From an uncultured Mesonia sp. (GTDB taxonomy: Bacteria > Bacteroidota > Bacteroidia > Flavobacteriales > Flavobacteriaceae): a DNA stretch of 64,000 nucleotides. The notes under the pieces are model-generated. The model did no database searches. It was given only the letters and a program-made list of their open reading frames with translations, and was not told the origin of the DNA. The stretch lies in assembly GCA_947494545.1 (NCBI GenBank), contig CANLVH010000005.1, positions 62,001 to 126,000 of the forward strand, read 5' to 3'. Both the position numbers and the translations under genes were made by a program. The stretch's first letter is position 1; the number at the start of each line of letters is the position of its first letter. Positions 7,623 to 17,412 of this stretch are shown in pieces.

Positions 7623-8665
7623 CAGGTAAATTTTAAAGTTGTTGCTCCCCAAGACAGACCAATACCAAAACCGGCTAATAAAGCTTTGTGCTGCGGGTTA
7701 AATTTATTTTTTTTAAACTCTTGGTATAATGCAATTGGAATAGAAGCCGAAACTGTATTACCAATATTTTCTATATTGATGATTACTTTTTCTTTTGGCA
7801 GTTTCATACGTTTACCAATAAAATCTAGCATTTGCCCATTGGCTTGATGAAAAACATAATAATCTATGTCCTCTCTGCTCAAACCTTCTTTCTGAAGAAT
7901 CTGCTCTACCAATTTTGGCACGGTACGTAAAGCAAATAAAAATATTGCCGAACTTTTCATATAAAGTTTGCCACCGGTGTTGCCGTGTGGCACTTCTTTA
8001 AACTGCTTTAACCAAGTAATATCTGCAGGATTTCTGCTGCCGGAACGTTCTACTTTTAATGCATTTTCTCCCGAGCCATCTGTGCCAAATACAAATTTAC
8101 CAACTTCTGCATTTATACCATTTTTAATTTTTTCTCTACTTAAAAATGTAGCAGCGCCGGCATCGCTAAAAATAGCACGCAACTCGATATCTGCAGGATG
8201 TATAACTTTGGTTGGGATGTCTGCGGTTACCAACAAAGCGTTTTCTATTTGTCTGGATTCTATTAAAGCCGAAATTAAACTAAGACCATAGACAAAACCC
8301 GTACAACCGTGTAAAACATCTATAGCCCCAATGCTTTTATTTAAACCCAAATCGTTTTGCATTACACAGGCTGTGGTAGGACCTTTATAATCTAAAGCAT
8401 CGGATACAAAAACAAGGTATTGAATCTCTTCTTTACGGATGTTCCACTGCTCAAATAAATTTTCTGCGGCGCGATTGCCCAAATCTTTAGCGGTATCTGC
8501 TAAAGCTACTTGATGCCTGGTTTTAATCCAGTTTTGGTTATATAATTCTTCTGCGGTAATTGCTTTGTCTTCTTTTTTATTGTACGGCAAGTATTCGGCA
8601 ATAAGCTGCTCATTGCTTAAAGCCGTAGATGGCATATGATAACTTATTGCATTGAGATATACCAT
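7622..8665 (-). CDS. Ketoacyl-ACP synthase III family protein (first of two)
   Basis: 347 residues and the first gene of the operon. KAS III triad: Cys121 in LHGCTGFVYGLS, His273 in VFHQANGQMLDF and Asn303 in NIGNTVSASIPI. The C-terminal GFGIGLSWGAT block is the usual end of the family. The likely reaction is decarboxylative condensation on the neighbouring ACP. No strong Bacteroidota promoter is visible upstream; the nearest candidate is TATACTTG on the minus strand at 8709-8702, one mismatch from TAnnTTTG. The spacer of about 280 bases up to nqrF is very AT-rich and carries the nqr terminator and one copy of the TTTACGGA word. Confidence 0.88.
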   Translation of the reverse strand: MVYLNAISYHMPSTALSNEQLIAEYLPYNKKEDKAITAEELYNQNWIKTRHQVALADTAKDLGNRAAENLFEQWNIRKEEIQYLVFVSDALDYKGPTTACVMQNDLGLNKSIGAIDVLHGCTGFVYGLSLISALIESRQIENALLVTADIPTKVIHPADIELRAIFSDAGAATFLSREKIKNGINAEVGKFVFGTDGSGENALKVERSGSRNPADITWLKQFKEVPHGNTGGKLYMKSSAIFLFALRTVPKLVEQILQKEGLSREDIDYYVFHQANGQMLDFIGKRMKLPKEKVIINIENIGNTVSASIPIALYQEFKKNKFNPQHKALLAGFGIGLSWGATTLKFT

Positions 8666-8901
8666 AGAAAAGAAAAAACATGTTTAGGTTAGACTTCTAT
8701 ACAAGTATAAACAATTTTAAGAATATTTTAAAAATATAAGTCTTATAATATAGCTTTAGTTTAAATTATAATTTTAAACAAAATAAGCTCATAACTTATT
8801 ATTATTTCCGTGAAAACGTTAAGAATTTGCTTTACGGAATTAATTTGAAATATTTATCAGAAAATTATTCAAGCTTATTTTTTCCTACACTATAAATAGA
8901 A

Positions 8902-8927
8902 AAAGCCGGTAAAAAATTACCGGCTTT
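8902..8927 (-). terminator. Intrinsic terminator of the nqr operon
   Basis: Perfect 11 bp inverted repeat AAAGCCGGTAA/TTACCGGCTTT with a 4 base loop, about 20 bases past the nqrF stop. On the minus strand it is followed by a T-rich run. Confidence 0.85.
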
Positions 8928-8948
8928 CTTGTTATATAAGGGATTATT

Positions 8949-10241
8949 CTATCCTCCGAAATCGTCAAAACGAATATTTTCGTCAGGGATTCCGAAGTCC
9001 TCTCCCATTTTTTGGACTGCTTTGTTCATTAATGGCGGACCACAGAAGTAAAGTTCTATTTCTTCCGGCTCGTCATGTTTGTTTAAATATTCGTCTATAA
9101 CGGCATTATGCACAAAACCAACGAAGCCGTCGCCTTCTTTATCGTTTACATCTTTTTTCACTTTCCAGTTGTCTTCTTCTAAAGGTTCTGAAAGCACAAG
9201 GTAAAAGCTAAAGTTATCAAATTCTCTTTCTAATTCTCTAAAATGCTCTAGATAGAATAGCTCGCGTTTTGATCTACCACCATACCAATAAGTAACTTTT
9301 CTACCGGTTTGTAGCGTTTTGAAAAGGTGATATAAGTGAGAACGCATTGGTGCCATTCCTGCTCCACCCCCAACATATAACATTTCTGCCTCACTATGGT
9401 TTATAAAGAATTCTCCGTAAGGACCAGAGATTATAACTTTATCGCCAGGTTTTCTAGCAAAAATGTAAGAAGAAGCAATACCAGGATTTACATCCATCCA
9501 TCCGCCTTTATCGCGATCAAAAGGAGGCGTTGCAATACGAACATTTAACATAATTTCACGCCCTTCTGCCGGGTAAGAAGCCATAGAATAAGCTCTTTCT
9601 TCTTTTTCCGGATTTTTCATCACTAAAGGCCATAATTTAAAGTTATCCCATTCTTTCTGGAATTTATCTTTCTCGCCGGGATGTTCATCTGGGTGTGCGG
9701 TAATATCCATATCTTCAAATTTCACCTCACATTTAGGAACTTCAATCTGAATATAACCTCCAGCTTTATAATCCATATCTTCCGGAATTTCTACTACAAA
9801 TTCTTTAATAAAAGAAGCAACATTATAGTTACGCACTACGGTAGCTTCCCATTTTTTAATACCAAACACTTCTTCGGGTATTTGGATTTCCATATCTTGT
9901 TTTACCTTTACCTGGCAGCTTAATCGCCAACCTTCGGCAATTTCTTTTCTTGTAAAGTGCGGTTCTTCCGTAGGTAAAATACTACCTCCCCCATCTTTAA
10001 CGATACACTTACATTGTATACAGGTTCCGCCCCCACCACAAGCAGATGGCAAAAAAAGTTTGTTATCTCCTAAAGTAGAAAGGAGTGTACCTCCTGAGCC
10101 TACTTCTAAATCTTTTTCTGCATTAATATTTATCTTTACCGGTCCGGAAGGGATAAGCTTTGCTTTTGCCCCTAATAAAACCCCAACCAACAATAGGATT
10201 AATGCTAAAAATACTATAATACTTGCAATTATAACTGTCAT
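8949..10241 (-). CDS. nqrF: Na+-translocating NADH:quinone reductase subunit F
   Basis: 430 residues. One N-terminal membrane helix (3-25), then a ferredoxin domain with 2Fe-2S cysteines 68, 74, 77 and 109. An FAD-binding reductase domain (RAYSMASYP) and an NADH pocket (GGGAGMAPMRSHLY) follow. It takes electrons from NADH and passes them through FAD and the iron-sulfur centre to the membrane subunits. It ends in the conserved FDDFGG. Last gene of nqrABCDEF, 16 bases after nqrE and followed by a strong terminator. Confidence 0.97.
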   Translation of the reverse strand: MTVIIASIIVFLALILLLVGVLLGAKAKLIPSGPVKININAEKDLEVGSGGTLLSTLGDNKLFLPSACGGGGTCIQCKCIVKDGGGSILPTEEPHFTRKEIAEGWRLSCQVKVKQDMEIQIPEEVFGIKKWEATVVRNYNVASFIKEFVVEIPEDMDYKAGGYIQIEVPKCEVKFEDMDITAHPDEHPGEKDKFQKEWDNFKLWPLVMKNPEKEERAYSMASYPAEGREIMLNVRIATPPFDRDKGGWMDVNPGIASSYIFARKPGDKVIISGPYGEFFINHSEAEMLYVGGGAGMAPMRSHLYHLFKTLQTGRKVTYWYGGRSKRELFYLEHFRELEREFDNFSFYLVLSEPLEEDNWKVKKDVNDKEGDGFVGFVHNAVIDEYLNKHDEPEEIELYFCGPPLMNKAVQKMGEDFGIPDENIRFDDFGG

Positions 10242-10257
10242 AGTGCTGTGTTTTCAA

Positions 10258-10875
10258 CTATAATTTAATACCCATAAAACTCATAAACCCAATAGCCATC
10301 AATCCGGTAATAATAAAGGTAATACCTAATCCCTTTAAAGGAGCCGGAACGTTAGAATATGCTATTTTTTCTCTAATGGCTGCGATGGCAAGAATTGCTA
10401 AAAACCAACCAACACCACTTCCTAAACCATATACTACGGCATAATCTACACCGCTAAAGTTTTTTTGCTGCATAAATAAAGAGCCACCCAAAATGGCGCA
10501 GTTTACAGCAATAAGCGGTAAAAATATACCCAAAGCTCCGTAAAGTGCAGGAGCAAATTTTTCTACTATCATTTCTACCAATTGCACCATAGATGCAATT
10601 ACGGCAATAAACATAATAAAGCTAAGGAAGCTTAAATCTACGCTGGCATAAGATGGGTCTAACCATTCTAAAGCGCCAGGTCTCAGCAAATATTCATCCA
10701 TTAAAAAGTTAATAGGAACTGTAATTGCTAATACAAAGATTACGGCCGCGCCCAAACCTACGGCGGTTTTTACAGTTTTAGAAACTGCCAAATAAGAACA
10801 CATGCCTAAAAAGTAGGCAAAAACCATATTTTCTATAAAAATACTTCTAACAAATAAGTTTAGATACTCTTGCAT
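10258..10875 (-). CDS. nqrE: Na+-translocating NADH:quinone reductase subunit E
   Basis: 205 residues with six predicted membrane helices, the usual length for NqrE. It begins [20 protein letters not shown] and contains [13 protein letters not shown], where the Cys belongs to the intramembrane iron site shared with NqrD. It is part of the sodium-pumping membrane core. It lies 24 bases after nqrD in the same operon. Confidence 0.96.
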   Translation of the reverse strand: MQEYLNLFVRSIFIENMVFAYFLGMCSYLAVSKTVKTAVGLGAAVIFVLAITVPINFLMDEYLLRPGALEWLDPSYASVDLSFLSFIMFIAVIASMVQLVEMIVEKFAPALYGALGIFLPLIAVNCAILGGSLFMQQKNFSGVDYAVVYGLGSGVGWFLAILAIAAIREKIAYSNVPAPLKGLGITFIITGLMAIGFMSFMGIKL

Positions 10876-10899
10876 AATTTAAATTTTTAAGCAGTTTCT

Positions 10900-11667
10900 T
10901 TATGCTTCTTCAATTAATTTTCTGTTTCTAGAACGTTGTACCCAGATAATAATTCCAACCACGATAAGTGCCATTGGCGCCAAAAGCATAAGCCCGTTAT
11001 CTTGGTAACCTAAGGCATATAATCCGGTAGAATCTTCTATAGTTAATCCCTTATGGCCTAGAACTTCATAGCCAAATAATTTTCCAGAACCTAAAAGCTC
11101 TCTAAAAAAAGCAACTATAATTAAGATTACACCATAACCGGCAGCATTACCAACCCCGTCTAAGAAAGATTTATAAACCCCGTTTCCTAAAGCAAATGCT
11201 TCTAGACGGCCCATTACTATACAGTTGGTAATAATTAAACCAACAAATACAGATAATTGTTTACTTACATCGTAGGCATAGGCTTTTAAAATTTGGTCTA
11301 CCAGTATTACTAAGGCTGCTACAACAACTAATTGCACGATAATACGAATACGGCTTGGTATCAAGTTACGCAACATAGAAACAATCATGTTACTAAATGC
11401 CATTACAACAATTACGGCCAAAGTCATTACGATTGCCGGCTGTAATTGCACAGTAATTGCTAACGCAGAACATATACCTAATACCTGCACGGTAATAGGG
11501 TTATCGTCGTTAAGCGGATCTGATAATAGCTTCCTATTTGCTTTAGAAAGGAAATGTTCTTTTTCTTCTGAACTAGACAAGAAAAGAATCATCTCTTTTT
11601 TCTTTGCATCTAATTCTTCCTTTGTAGAAGAATTCTCTACTTCTTTATGTAATTTATCTTTAGCCAT
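10900..11667 (-). CDS. nqrD: Na+-translocating NADH:quinone reductase subunit D, with N-terminal extension
   Basis: 255 residues, about 40 longer than typical NqrD. The standard protein starts near [20 protein letters not shown]. Here a charged segment ([20 protein letters not shown] and on) precedes it. The only internal ATG before the conserved part (11592) would still leave a shorter extension, and no TTG or GTG lies next to the conserved start. [12 protein letters not shown] carries the Cys of the intramembrane Fe centre shared with NqrE. Six hydrophobic helices follow the extension. Gap to nqrC is 6 bases. Confidence 0.95.
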   Translation of the reverse strand: MAKDKLHKEVENSSTKEELDAKKKEMILFLSSSEEKEHFLSKANRKLLSDPLNDDNPITVQVLGICSALAITVQLQPAIVMTLAVIVVMAFSNMIVSMLRNLIPSRIRIIVQLVVVAALVILVDQILKAYAYDVSKQLSVFVGLIITNCIVMGRLEAFALGNGVYKSFLDGVGNAAGYGVILIIVAFFRELLGSGKLFGYEVLGHKGLTIEDSTGLYALGYQDNGLMLLAPMALIVVGIIIWVQRSRNRKLIEEA

Positions 11668-11673
11668 AAAACT

Positions 11674-12429
11674 TTACTTTGTTGCTACTTTCATTTCAGT
11701 TTGCTCTTTGAAATAAGGTAGATAATGTTTTAATCGTTCTGAAATCATATTGGAAACTCCATCTCCGGTAATAGTTGCCCCGGAAATAGCATCGATTTTA
11801 TTATCATCTTTATCGCCACCGCCGCTGTAGCCTTTAACTACAGAAACACCAACCAACTCGCCGTTAGAGTCGAAGATTTTTTCATCTTCAAAACGTTGTC
11901 TAAACCACATTTTAGTGATTTCGCCCCCTAAACCGGCAGTTTCTGATTTGTGGTCAAAAATAACTCCTTTTACAGTGTTTACATCGTCTTTTAAAGAAAT
12001 ATATCCCCATATTGCTCCCCAGAGTCCTGTTCCCCGTAAAGGGACAATGTAATATTTTTCTTGCTTAACTTCTGCAATGTAAAGAGGAAAAACTTGCTTG
12101 TCTACAGGCTTATTTAGCTCTTTAGAAAGATCTACATTAAAAGCATCTACGCTTTCATTTACAGAACCATCGGGATTTAAGGCGATAGTTTCTTTAATAT
12201 ATTTATCAAAATTCTTTTCTGCCAATGGGCGAGATAAATACTCTAATTTACCATCAACTTCTACAGAGTCTACACCAACGGTAAACAGGATATTTTGCAT
12301 AGTTTCCTGCCGCACATTTCTATCTTGGGTTGGCTGCAAAGAAGTAGCTGTAAAAGCTAAAACCGATGCTACAACCAACACCATTAATATGGCAAAAATA
12401 AACGTATATGCATTACTATTTTTATTCAT
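11674..12429 (-). CDS. nqrC: Na+-translocating NADH:quinone reductase subunit C
   Basis: 251 residues. One N-terminal membrane helix and a periplasmic FMN-binding domain. The motif DAISGATITGDGV carries the Thr (SGAT) to which FMN is covalently attached by ApbE. Start and nqrB stop share one base (TAATG). Confidence 0.96.
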   Translation of the reverse strand: MNKNSNAYTFIFAILMVLVVASVLAFTATSLQPTQDRNVRQETMQNILFTVGVDSVEVDGKLEYLSRPLAEKNFDKYIKETIALNPDGSVNESVDAFNVDLSKELNKPVDKQVFPLYIAEVKQEKYYIVPLRGTGLWGAIWGYISLKDDVNTVKGVIFDHKSETAGLGGEITKMWFRQRFEDEKIFDSNGELVGVSVVKGYSGGGDKDDNKIDAISGATITGDGVSNMISERLKHYLPYFKEQTEMKVATK

Positions 12430-13598
12430 TACGCTACAGTTTTTACTTGACTTACTCGTTTCTTACGCTTTTTAATATTGGCTTGCACCACATAATAATC
12501 TATGGTTGGCGCAAAAACATTCATTAATAAGATAGCCAACATAATTCCCTCCGGATAAGCCGGGTTAAAAATTCTAATCATAACGGCAAACAAACCTATA
12601 AGGAAACCGTAAATCCATTTACCTCTTGTTGTTTGGGCCGCAGAAACCGGATCTGTTGCCATAAATACAATACCAAATGCCAAACCACCAATAATTAAAT
12701 GCTTGTACCAAGCAAAGTTGGTAAGCTCGTTACCTTGAATACCCATAGACGGCAAGGCGTTAAAAATTAATGCCATAATTGCTGCTCCAATAAAGCCGCT
12801 AACAATTATGCGCCAACTTCCTACTTTTGTAAAGATGAGCAACAAAGCCCCCAATAGCACCAAAGCCGTAGAAGTTTCTGCAATAGAACCAGGAATTAAA
12901 CCTAGGAACATATCTACAGAGGAATACTCTACCGGATGATTTGCCGCCAAAGAACCTAAAATAGTTTCTCCGGAAACAGCGTCTACTTTATCTGCATTAC
13001 TCACCCAAACTGTCGTTCCAGACATATAGGTTGGGTATGCAAAAAAGGCAAAAGCTCTAGCGGTTAATGCCGGGTTTAAAATATTCATTCCTGTACCTCC
13101 AAATGCCTCTTTACCTATAAATACTGCAAAAACCACAGAAACTGCCACCATCCATAACGGAATGTCTATTGGCATAATCATAGGTATAAGTAAACCGGTA
13201 ACCAAATAACCTTCGTTTACTTCGTGACCTCTAAAGATAGCAAAGGCAAACTCTATTCCTAAACCTACGCCATAGGAAACCAAAATCATTGGAATTATTT
13301 TGCTGGCACCGTGACCTAAAGCTTCCCAAAAACCTACTTCTGTTTGTATTTGTGACAAGTATTGGTAACCACCGTTCCACATCCCAAAAATAAGAGCAGG
13401 AACCAAGGCTAATACCACGGTTATCATCACACGTTTCAAATCTACCGCATCTCGTATATGCGCTCCTTTTTTGGTTGTTTCGTTAGGTACAAACAAAAAG
13501 GTATCTAAGGCATTTACTGCCGGAGCGTATTTTTCTAATTTTTTTCCTTTAGAAAAAGGCTCCTTAATTTTATCGAGTCGTTGTCTAATCCACCTCAT
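12429..13598 (-). CDS. nqrB: Na+-translocating NADH:quinone reductase subunit B
   Basis: 389 residues, integral membrane subunit with about ten helices that holds riboflavin, a covalent FMN and the quinone site. Conserved segments include GGTGMNILNPALTARAFAFF and FMATDPVSAAQTTRGKWIYG. The segment VDAVSGETILGS matches the position of the FMN-linked Thr. It follows nqrA by 10 bases. Confidence 0.97.
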   Translation of the reverse strand: MRWIRQRLDKIKEPFSKGKKLEKYAPAVNALDTFLFVPNETTKKGAHIRDAVDLKRVMITVVLALVPALIFGMWNGGYQYLSQIQTEVGFWEALGHGASKIIPMILVSYGVGLGIEFAFAIFRGHEVNEGYLVTGLLIPMIMPIDIPLWMVAVSVVFAVFIGKEAFGGTGMNILNPALTARAFAFFAYPTYMSGTTVWVSNADKVDAVSGETILGSLAANHPVEYSSVDMFLGLIPGSIAETSTALVLLGALLLIFTKVGSWRIIVSGFIGAAIMALIFNALPSMGIQGNELTNFAWYKHLIIGGLAFGIVFMATDPVSAAQTTRGKWIYGFLIGLFAVMIRIFNPAYPEGIMLAILLMNVFAPTIDYYVVQANIKKRKKRVSQVKTVA

Positions 13599-13608
13599 AT
13601 TATTACTT

Positions 13609-14958
13609 TTATCCTACTTCAGTAATCATTAGATCTAAACCAAGCCGAATTACTTCTTGCGCTTCTAGTTTAGAAGTGTTTACATAATCTATTAAAGCAA
13701 AGTCTTCAGGAATTACTTCGTAAATTCCTAAGTTCTCCATTTTCTCTATATCTCCAGCCATACAAGCTTTAATAAGCTCCATAGGGTAAATATCTAACGG
13801 CATTACTTTTTCCATCTCGCCGGTTACTACCAAAGAGCGTTCTTCTCCGTTTAGGTTTGTATTTACCTCGTATTTCTTATTAGGGAATAACCAAGAAAAC
13901 GAAGTTTTAGACATAGAAGGAATATTATTATAGGTAAACGGCACCCAACCAAACATTCTATAATTGTTTCCTTCGGGAATTACCGTAGCCGTATTATCGT
14001 ACCAACCAATATATTGGTCGTTCTGTATACGATCTCCTGTCAATACATCGCCAGAAATTATTCTGTTTTCTTTGGTGTTTATCTCACCAACCAAATCTGA
14101 GACTTGCGCCCCTACAAAAGTTGTATAATACTGTCTGTTTTGCGCTGCTGTGCCAGCAACCGCAACAGTTCTTTCTGCTCTAAATTGTCCTGTTAAAAAC
14201 AAATTACCAATTATTGCAACATCTTCTGCACCAACTGTCCAAACACGCTCTCCCATATTAATAGGCTCGGTTTTAGCAATTTGCACACCAACATTACCGG
14301 CAGGATGCGGTCCTGAAACTTCCAGAAGCTCTACATCATCTACTTCCTTAAGAAAAGATTTAGAATTTTTCTTAACTCCCAAATAAACCTTTCCCTCTGT
14401 TAACTTATTTAAAGCCTTAATACCGGCACGAAAAGCATCTTTCTTATCTTCTAAAATAAACTCTAAATCTGCCGCTAAAGGCGCAGAGTTATATGCAGAA
14501 ATATAAATTGCTTTTGGTGTATCTTCAGGATTTGCTACAATATCGTACGGGCGTTGCATAATAAAAGCCCCGCAACCGCTTTCAAAAATACGCTTCTTAA
14601 CTTCTTGCGAATTAGATGCAGCTGCATCCATCTTTCCAAAGTCTTTGTAGTTATTTTCTACGTCTGCTTCAATAATAATTTCTAAAATCCTGCGTTTAGC
14701 CCCGCGCACTATTTCTTTTAGCGTACCACTTACCGGGGAGGTAAAGCGCAAGCCTTCGTTATATTTTGAAAAGAAAAGTTCTTCACCGGCAAGGATTTTA
14801 GCTCCTTCTTTTTTGATTACCATTTTAGGTACAACCGAATGAAAGTCTGGGGGTTTTACTGCAAAAGTCTTTGATCGTGACGCCGGTACTTTGGTTTTCT
14901 CAGCTTCGCCTTTCAGCTTTATATCAAGACCTTTTTTAACTTTAATGCCTTTTGACAT
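13609..14958 (-). CDS. nqrA: Na+-translocating NADH:quinone reductase subunit A
   Basis: 449 residues, soluble cytoplasmic subunit and first gene of the operon. It starts with the canonical MSKGIKVKKGLDIKLKG and contains SGPHPAGNVGVQI and EVSGPHPAG-type loops typical of NqrA. A TAnnTTTG box lies 32-39 bases upstream. Together the six subunits couple NADH oxidation by menaquinone to sodium export, the expected energy system for a marine or halotolerant flavobacterium. Confidence 0.97.
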   Translation of the reverse strand: MSKGIKVKKGLDIKLKGEAEKTKVPASRSKTFAVKPPDFHSVVPKMVIKKEGAKILAGEELFFSKYNEGLRFTSPVSGTLKEIVRGAKRRILEIIIEADVENNYKDFGKMDAAASNSQEVKKRIFESGCGAFIMQRPYDIVANPEDTPKAIYISAYNSAPLAADLEFILEDKKDAFRAGIKALNKLTEGKVYLGVKKNSKSFLKEVDDVELLEVSGPHPAGNVGVQIAKTEPINMGERVWTVGAEDVAIIGNLFLTGQFRAERTVAVAGTAAQNRQYYTTFVGAQVSDLVGEINTKENRIISGDVLTGDRIQNDQYIGWYDNTATVIPEGNNYRMFGWVPFTYNNIPSMSKTSFSWLFPNKKYEVNTNLNGEERSLVVTGEMEKVMPLDIYPMELIKACMAGDIEKMENLGIYEVIPEDFALIDYVNTSKLEAQEVIRLGLDLMITEVG

Positions 14959-14989
14959 AATTAATAGTATCCGTTAATATTTGCGGTTG

Positions 14990-14997
14990 CAAATTTA
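14990..14997 (-). promoter_or_regulatory. Bacteroidota -7 box for nqrA
   Basis: On the minus strand TAAATTTG fits the TAnnTTTG consensus and would place the transcript start about 25 bases before the nqrA ATG. No convincing -33 TTG at the ideal distance. Confidence 0.5.
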
Positions 14998-15141
14998 ATA
15001 ATTAAATCTTCATCTTTGAGCGAACTCAATTGGAAGTTCCTTATTTATAACACTTCTAAATAAGAGAGTGTTTTCTTGTTTTCCTTTACAAATTTACTAA
15101 GAAAATTACGTATATTTAGCAGCTAAACCTATTAATTTATT

Positions 15142-16389
15142 ATGCGAAAAATTTTGCTACTTTGCTTTTTTCTTTTTTCTGCCTTTTTACATGCACAAGT
15201 TTATGAAACCTCCCCGCCAGATTACATTAAAACTATCGAGTTCAAAGGCGGAATAGAATTTAGTGGCACGCCTATAGTTGCACTAGGAGAACCTATACAA
15301 CTGGAGTTTGACGATTTAATTGGTGATGAAGCAGATTACTACTATACTATAGAGCATTATAATTTTGACTGGACGCCATCGGGATTGGCGCAAAGTGAGT
15401 TTATGGATGGTTATGACGACACCAGAATTCGTAATTATGAAAACTCCTTTAATACTTTACAAATTTTTTCGCATTACCGATTAAATATTCCAAATGTATA
15501 TACACGCGCACTCAAAGTAAGCGGAAATTACTTACTGAAAGTATTTAACAATAATAAAGAATTGGTGTTCTCTAGAAAATTTATTGTTTTTGAAGATCTT
15601 GCTATCGTTCGGGCTGAAATTAAAAGATCGCGCGATTTAAAATTTATTAAAACCAAGCAAGTGGTTAATTTTTCTATTGATGGCGCAGAAAATATAATTT
15701 TTAGAAACCCCGATAGAAACTTAAACACGCTTATCTTAAAAAATAATAATTTAAAAAACGGTATTTACAACCTTAAACCACAATACAATTTAGGCAGTAA
15801 GCTCATTTACAAATACGACCAAAAAGCAGCATTTTGGGCCGGCAACGAATATTTGAATTTTGACACAAAAGATGTGCGCGCCTCTTCTATGAACATTCAA
15901 CGTATAGAATTAATAGACATTTATAACACCTATTTATTTCCAGATGCCATTAGGGCTTTTGATCCTTATACTTATTATCCTGATATTAACGGCAATTTTA
16001 CCGTACGCACGCTACAAGGCGAAAAAGCAACTATAGAAGCCGAATACACTTGGGTACATTTTGCATTAGAAAATTATGAAAAATTAGATGGCGGCGAAAT
16101 TCACCTTTACGGAAAATTTAATAACTTTACTTTAGACGAAAGCACCAAATTAACCTACAACCCCACCACTAAATTATACGAAACCAAACGTCTTTTTAAA
16201 CAAGGTTTCTATAATTACAAATACGTTTTATTACGGCCCGACGGCAGTATAGACGAAGGTTTCTTTTCGGGAAATTTTGAAGAGACTGAGAACCAATACA
16301 CCATCTTAGCCTATTATCGCGAAGTTGGTGGTCGCTACGATAGAGTAATTGGTGCAGGCAGCGCCAACAGCAGAAACATAAGTAACTAA
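15142..16389 (+). CDS. Type IX secretion system Plug-type protein (DUF5103)
   Basis: 415 residues with a Sec signal peptide (MRKILLLCFFLFSAFLHAQ). The body begins with the conserved YETSPPDYIKTIEFKGG and has strand-rich, aromatic segments such as YYYTIEHYNFDWTPSGLAQS, the hallmark of DUF5103. Members are the T9SS Plug, which closes the periplasmic side of the SprA translocon. It lies divergent to nqrA and is followed 6 bases later by a DUF3667 gene. TATATTTA at 15111-15118 may be its -7 box (last base differs from consensus). Confidence 0.8.
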   Translation: MRKILLLCFFLFSAFLHAQVYETSPPDYIKTIEFKGGIEFSGTPIVALGEPIQLEFDDLIGDEADYYYTIEHYNFDWTPSGLAQSEFMDGYDDTRIRNYENSFNTLQIFSHYRLNIPNVYTRALKVSGNYLLKVFNNNKELVFSRKFIVFEDLAIVRAEIKRSRDLKFIKTKQVVNFSIDGAENIIFRNPDRNLNTLILKNNNLKNGIYNLKPQYNLGSKLIYKYDQKAAFWAGNEYLNFDTKDVRASSMNIQRIELIDIYNTYLFPDAIRAFDPYTYYPDINGNFTVRTLQGEKATIEAEYTWVHFALENYEKLDGGEIHLYGKFNNFTLDESTKLTYNPTTKLYETKRLFKQGFYNYKYVLLRPDGSIDEGFFSGNFEETENQYTILAYYREVGGRYDRVIGAGSANSRNISN

Positions 16390-16395
16390 CCCTGC

Positions 16396-17409
16396 GTGAA
16401 AATAAAAAAAACTCCAGTAAAACACCGCGGTGAATACTGTTTAAACTGCGGAGTCCCACTTTATAAAACAGATAGGTATTGCCATTATTGCGGCCAAGTA
16501 AATTCCGTAAAGAAACTATCGCTTAAATCTGTTTTTAAAGAATTTTTTGCAGGCCTTTTTGCTTATGATTCTCGTATTTACAAAACTTTAAAAACGCTTG
16601 TTTTTAACCCAGGCAAACTTGCTTTTGCTTACGTAAACGGCAAACGAAAATCTTATGTAAATCCGTTTCGGTTTTTCTTTAGTATAGCGGTTATTGTTTT
16701 TATTTTGCAAGGTTTAGGTATTAATGAAACAGAGCAGACTAATGAAAATTTCATCAATATTACTCCGCCCAAAAAAGATACCGAGCAGGATTATTCCGTA
16801 AAGAATTTTAAAAACCTTCCTATATATAAATCAGAAAAAGAAATAAATAGCTTAAGTTTTACAACTGCTTTAAAGTCTCGCCTTGTGCTTTACTCTACTT
16901 TTTATGAATACCATGCAGACCTAAGCATTAAAGAAAGCTTAGAAGTATTGGGGCATCAAGTTAACAAATGGAATGTTTATTTGTTTAAACGTAGTAAAAA
17001 GTTTTACGAATTAATGCAGGGTTCGCAAGCTTTTCAATCTTATTTATACAGCAAATTACCACTATTTGCTTTTATAACAGTACCCTTACTAAGTTTGAGT
17101 TTATGGTTGCTATTTTTTAAAAGCAATTATAACTTTATAGAACATCTTATATTCAATTATTATTTACAAGGATTTAACTTACTTTTATTTACATTCTTTG
17201 ATCTGTTAACGGGATTAATTAATGCTAATTTTCCGTGGTTTATCTTTTTACTAATTTACTGTTGGTACTTTTATAAATCTTTACGGAATTTTTACCAACA
17301 AAAAACCCTTAAAACTATTGTAAAAACTGTGCTTTTAAATTTAATATTTTATATTTTAGCCGCTATCAGTATCCTAATATCTGTTTTAGGTACATTTGTT
17401 ATATATTAA
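16396..17409 (+). CDS. DUF3667 membrane protein with N-terminal zinc ribbon
   Basis: 337 residues starting at GTG 16396. Two CxxC pairs (CLNCGVPLYKTDRYCHYCGQ) form a zinc ribbon, followed by the DUF3667 core (SRIYKTLKTLVFNPGKLA, VNPFRFFFSIAVIVF) and several membrane helices in the C-terminal half. Function of the family is unknown. The 6 base gap to the Plug gene suggests co-transcription. Confidence 0.85.
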   Translation: MKIKKTPVKHRGEYCLNCGVPLYKTDRYCHYCGQVNSVKKLSLKSVFKEFFAGLFAYDSRIYKTLKTLVFNPGKLAFAYVNGKRKSYVNPFRFFFSIAVIVFILQGLGINETEQTNENFINITPPKKDTEQDYSVKNFKNLPIYKSEKEINSLSFTTALKSRLVLYSTFYEYHADLSIKESLEVLGHQVNKWNVYLFKRSKKFYELMQGSQAFQSYLYSKLPLFAFITVPLLSLSLWLLFFKSNYNFIEHLIFNYYLQGFNLLLFTFFDLLTGLINANFPWFIFLLIYCWYFYKSLRNFYQQKTLKTIVKTVLLNLIFYILAAISILISVLGTFVIY

Positions 17410-17412
17410 ATT

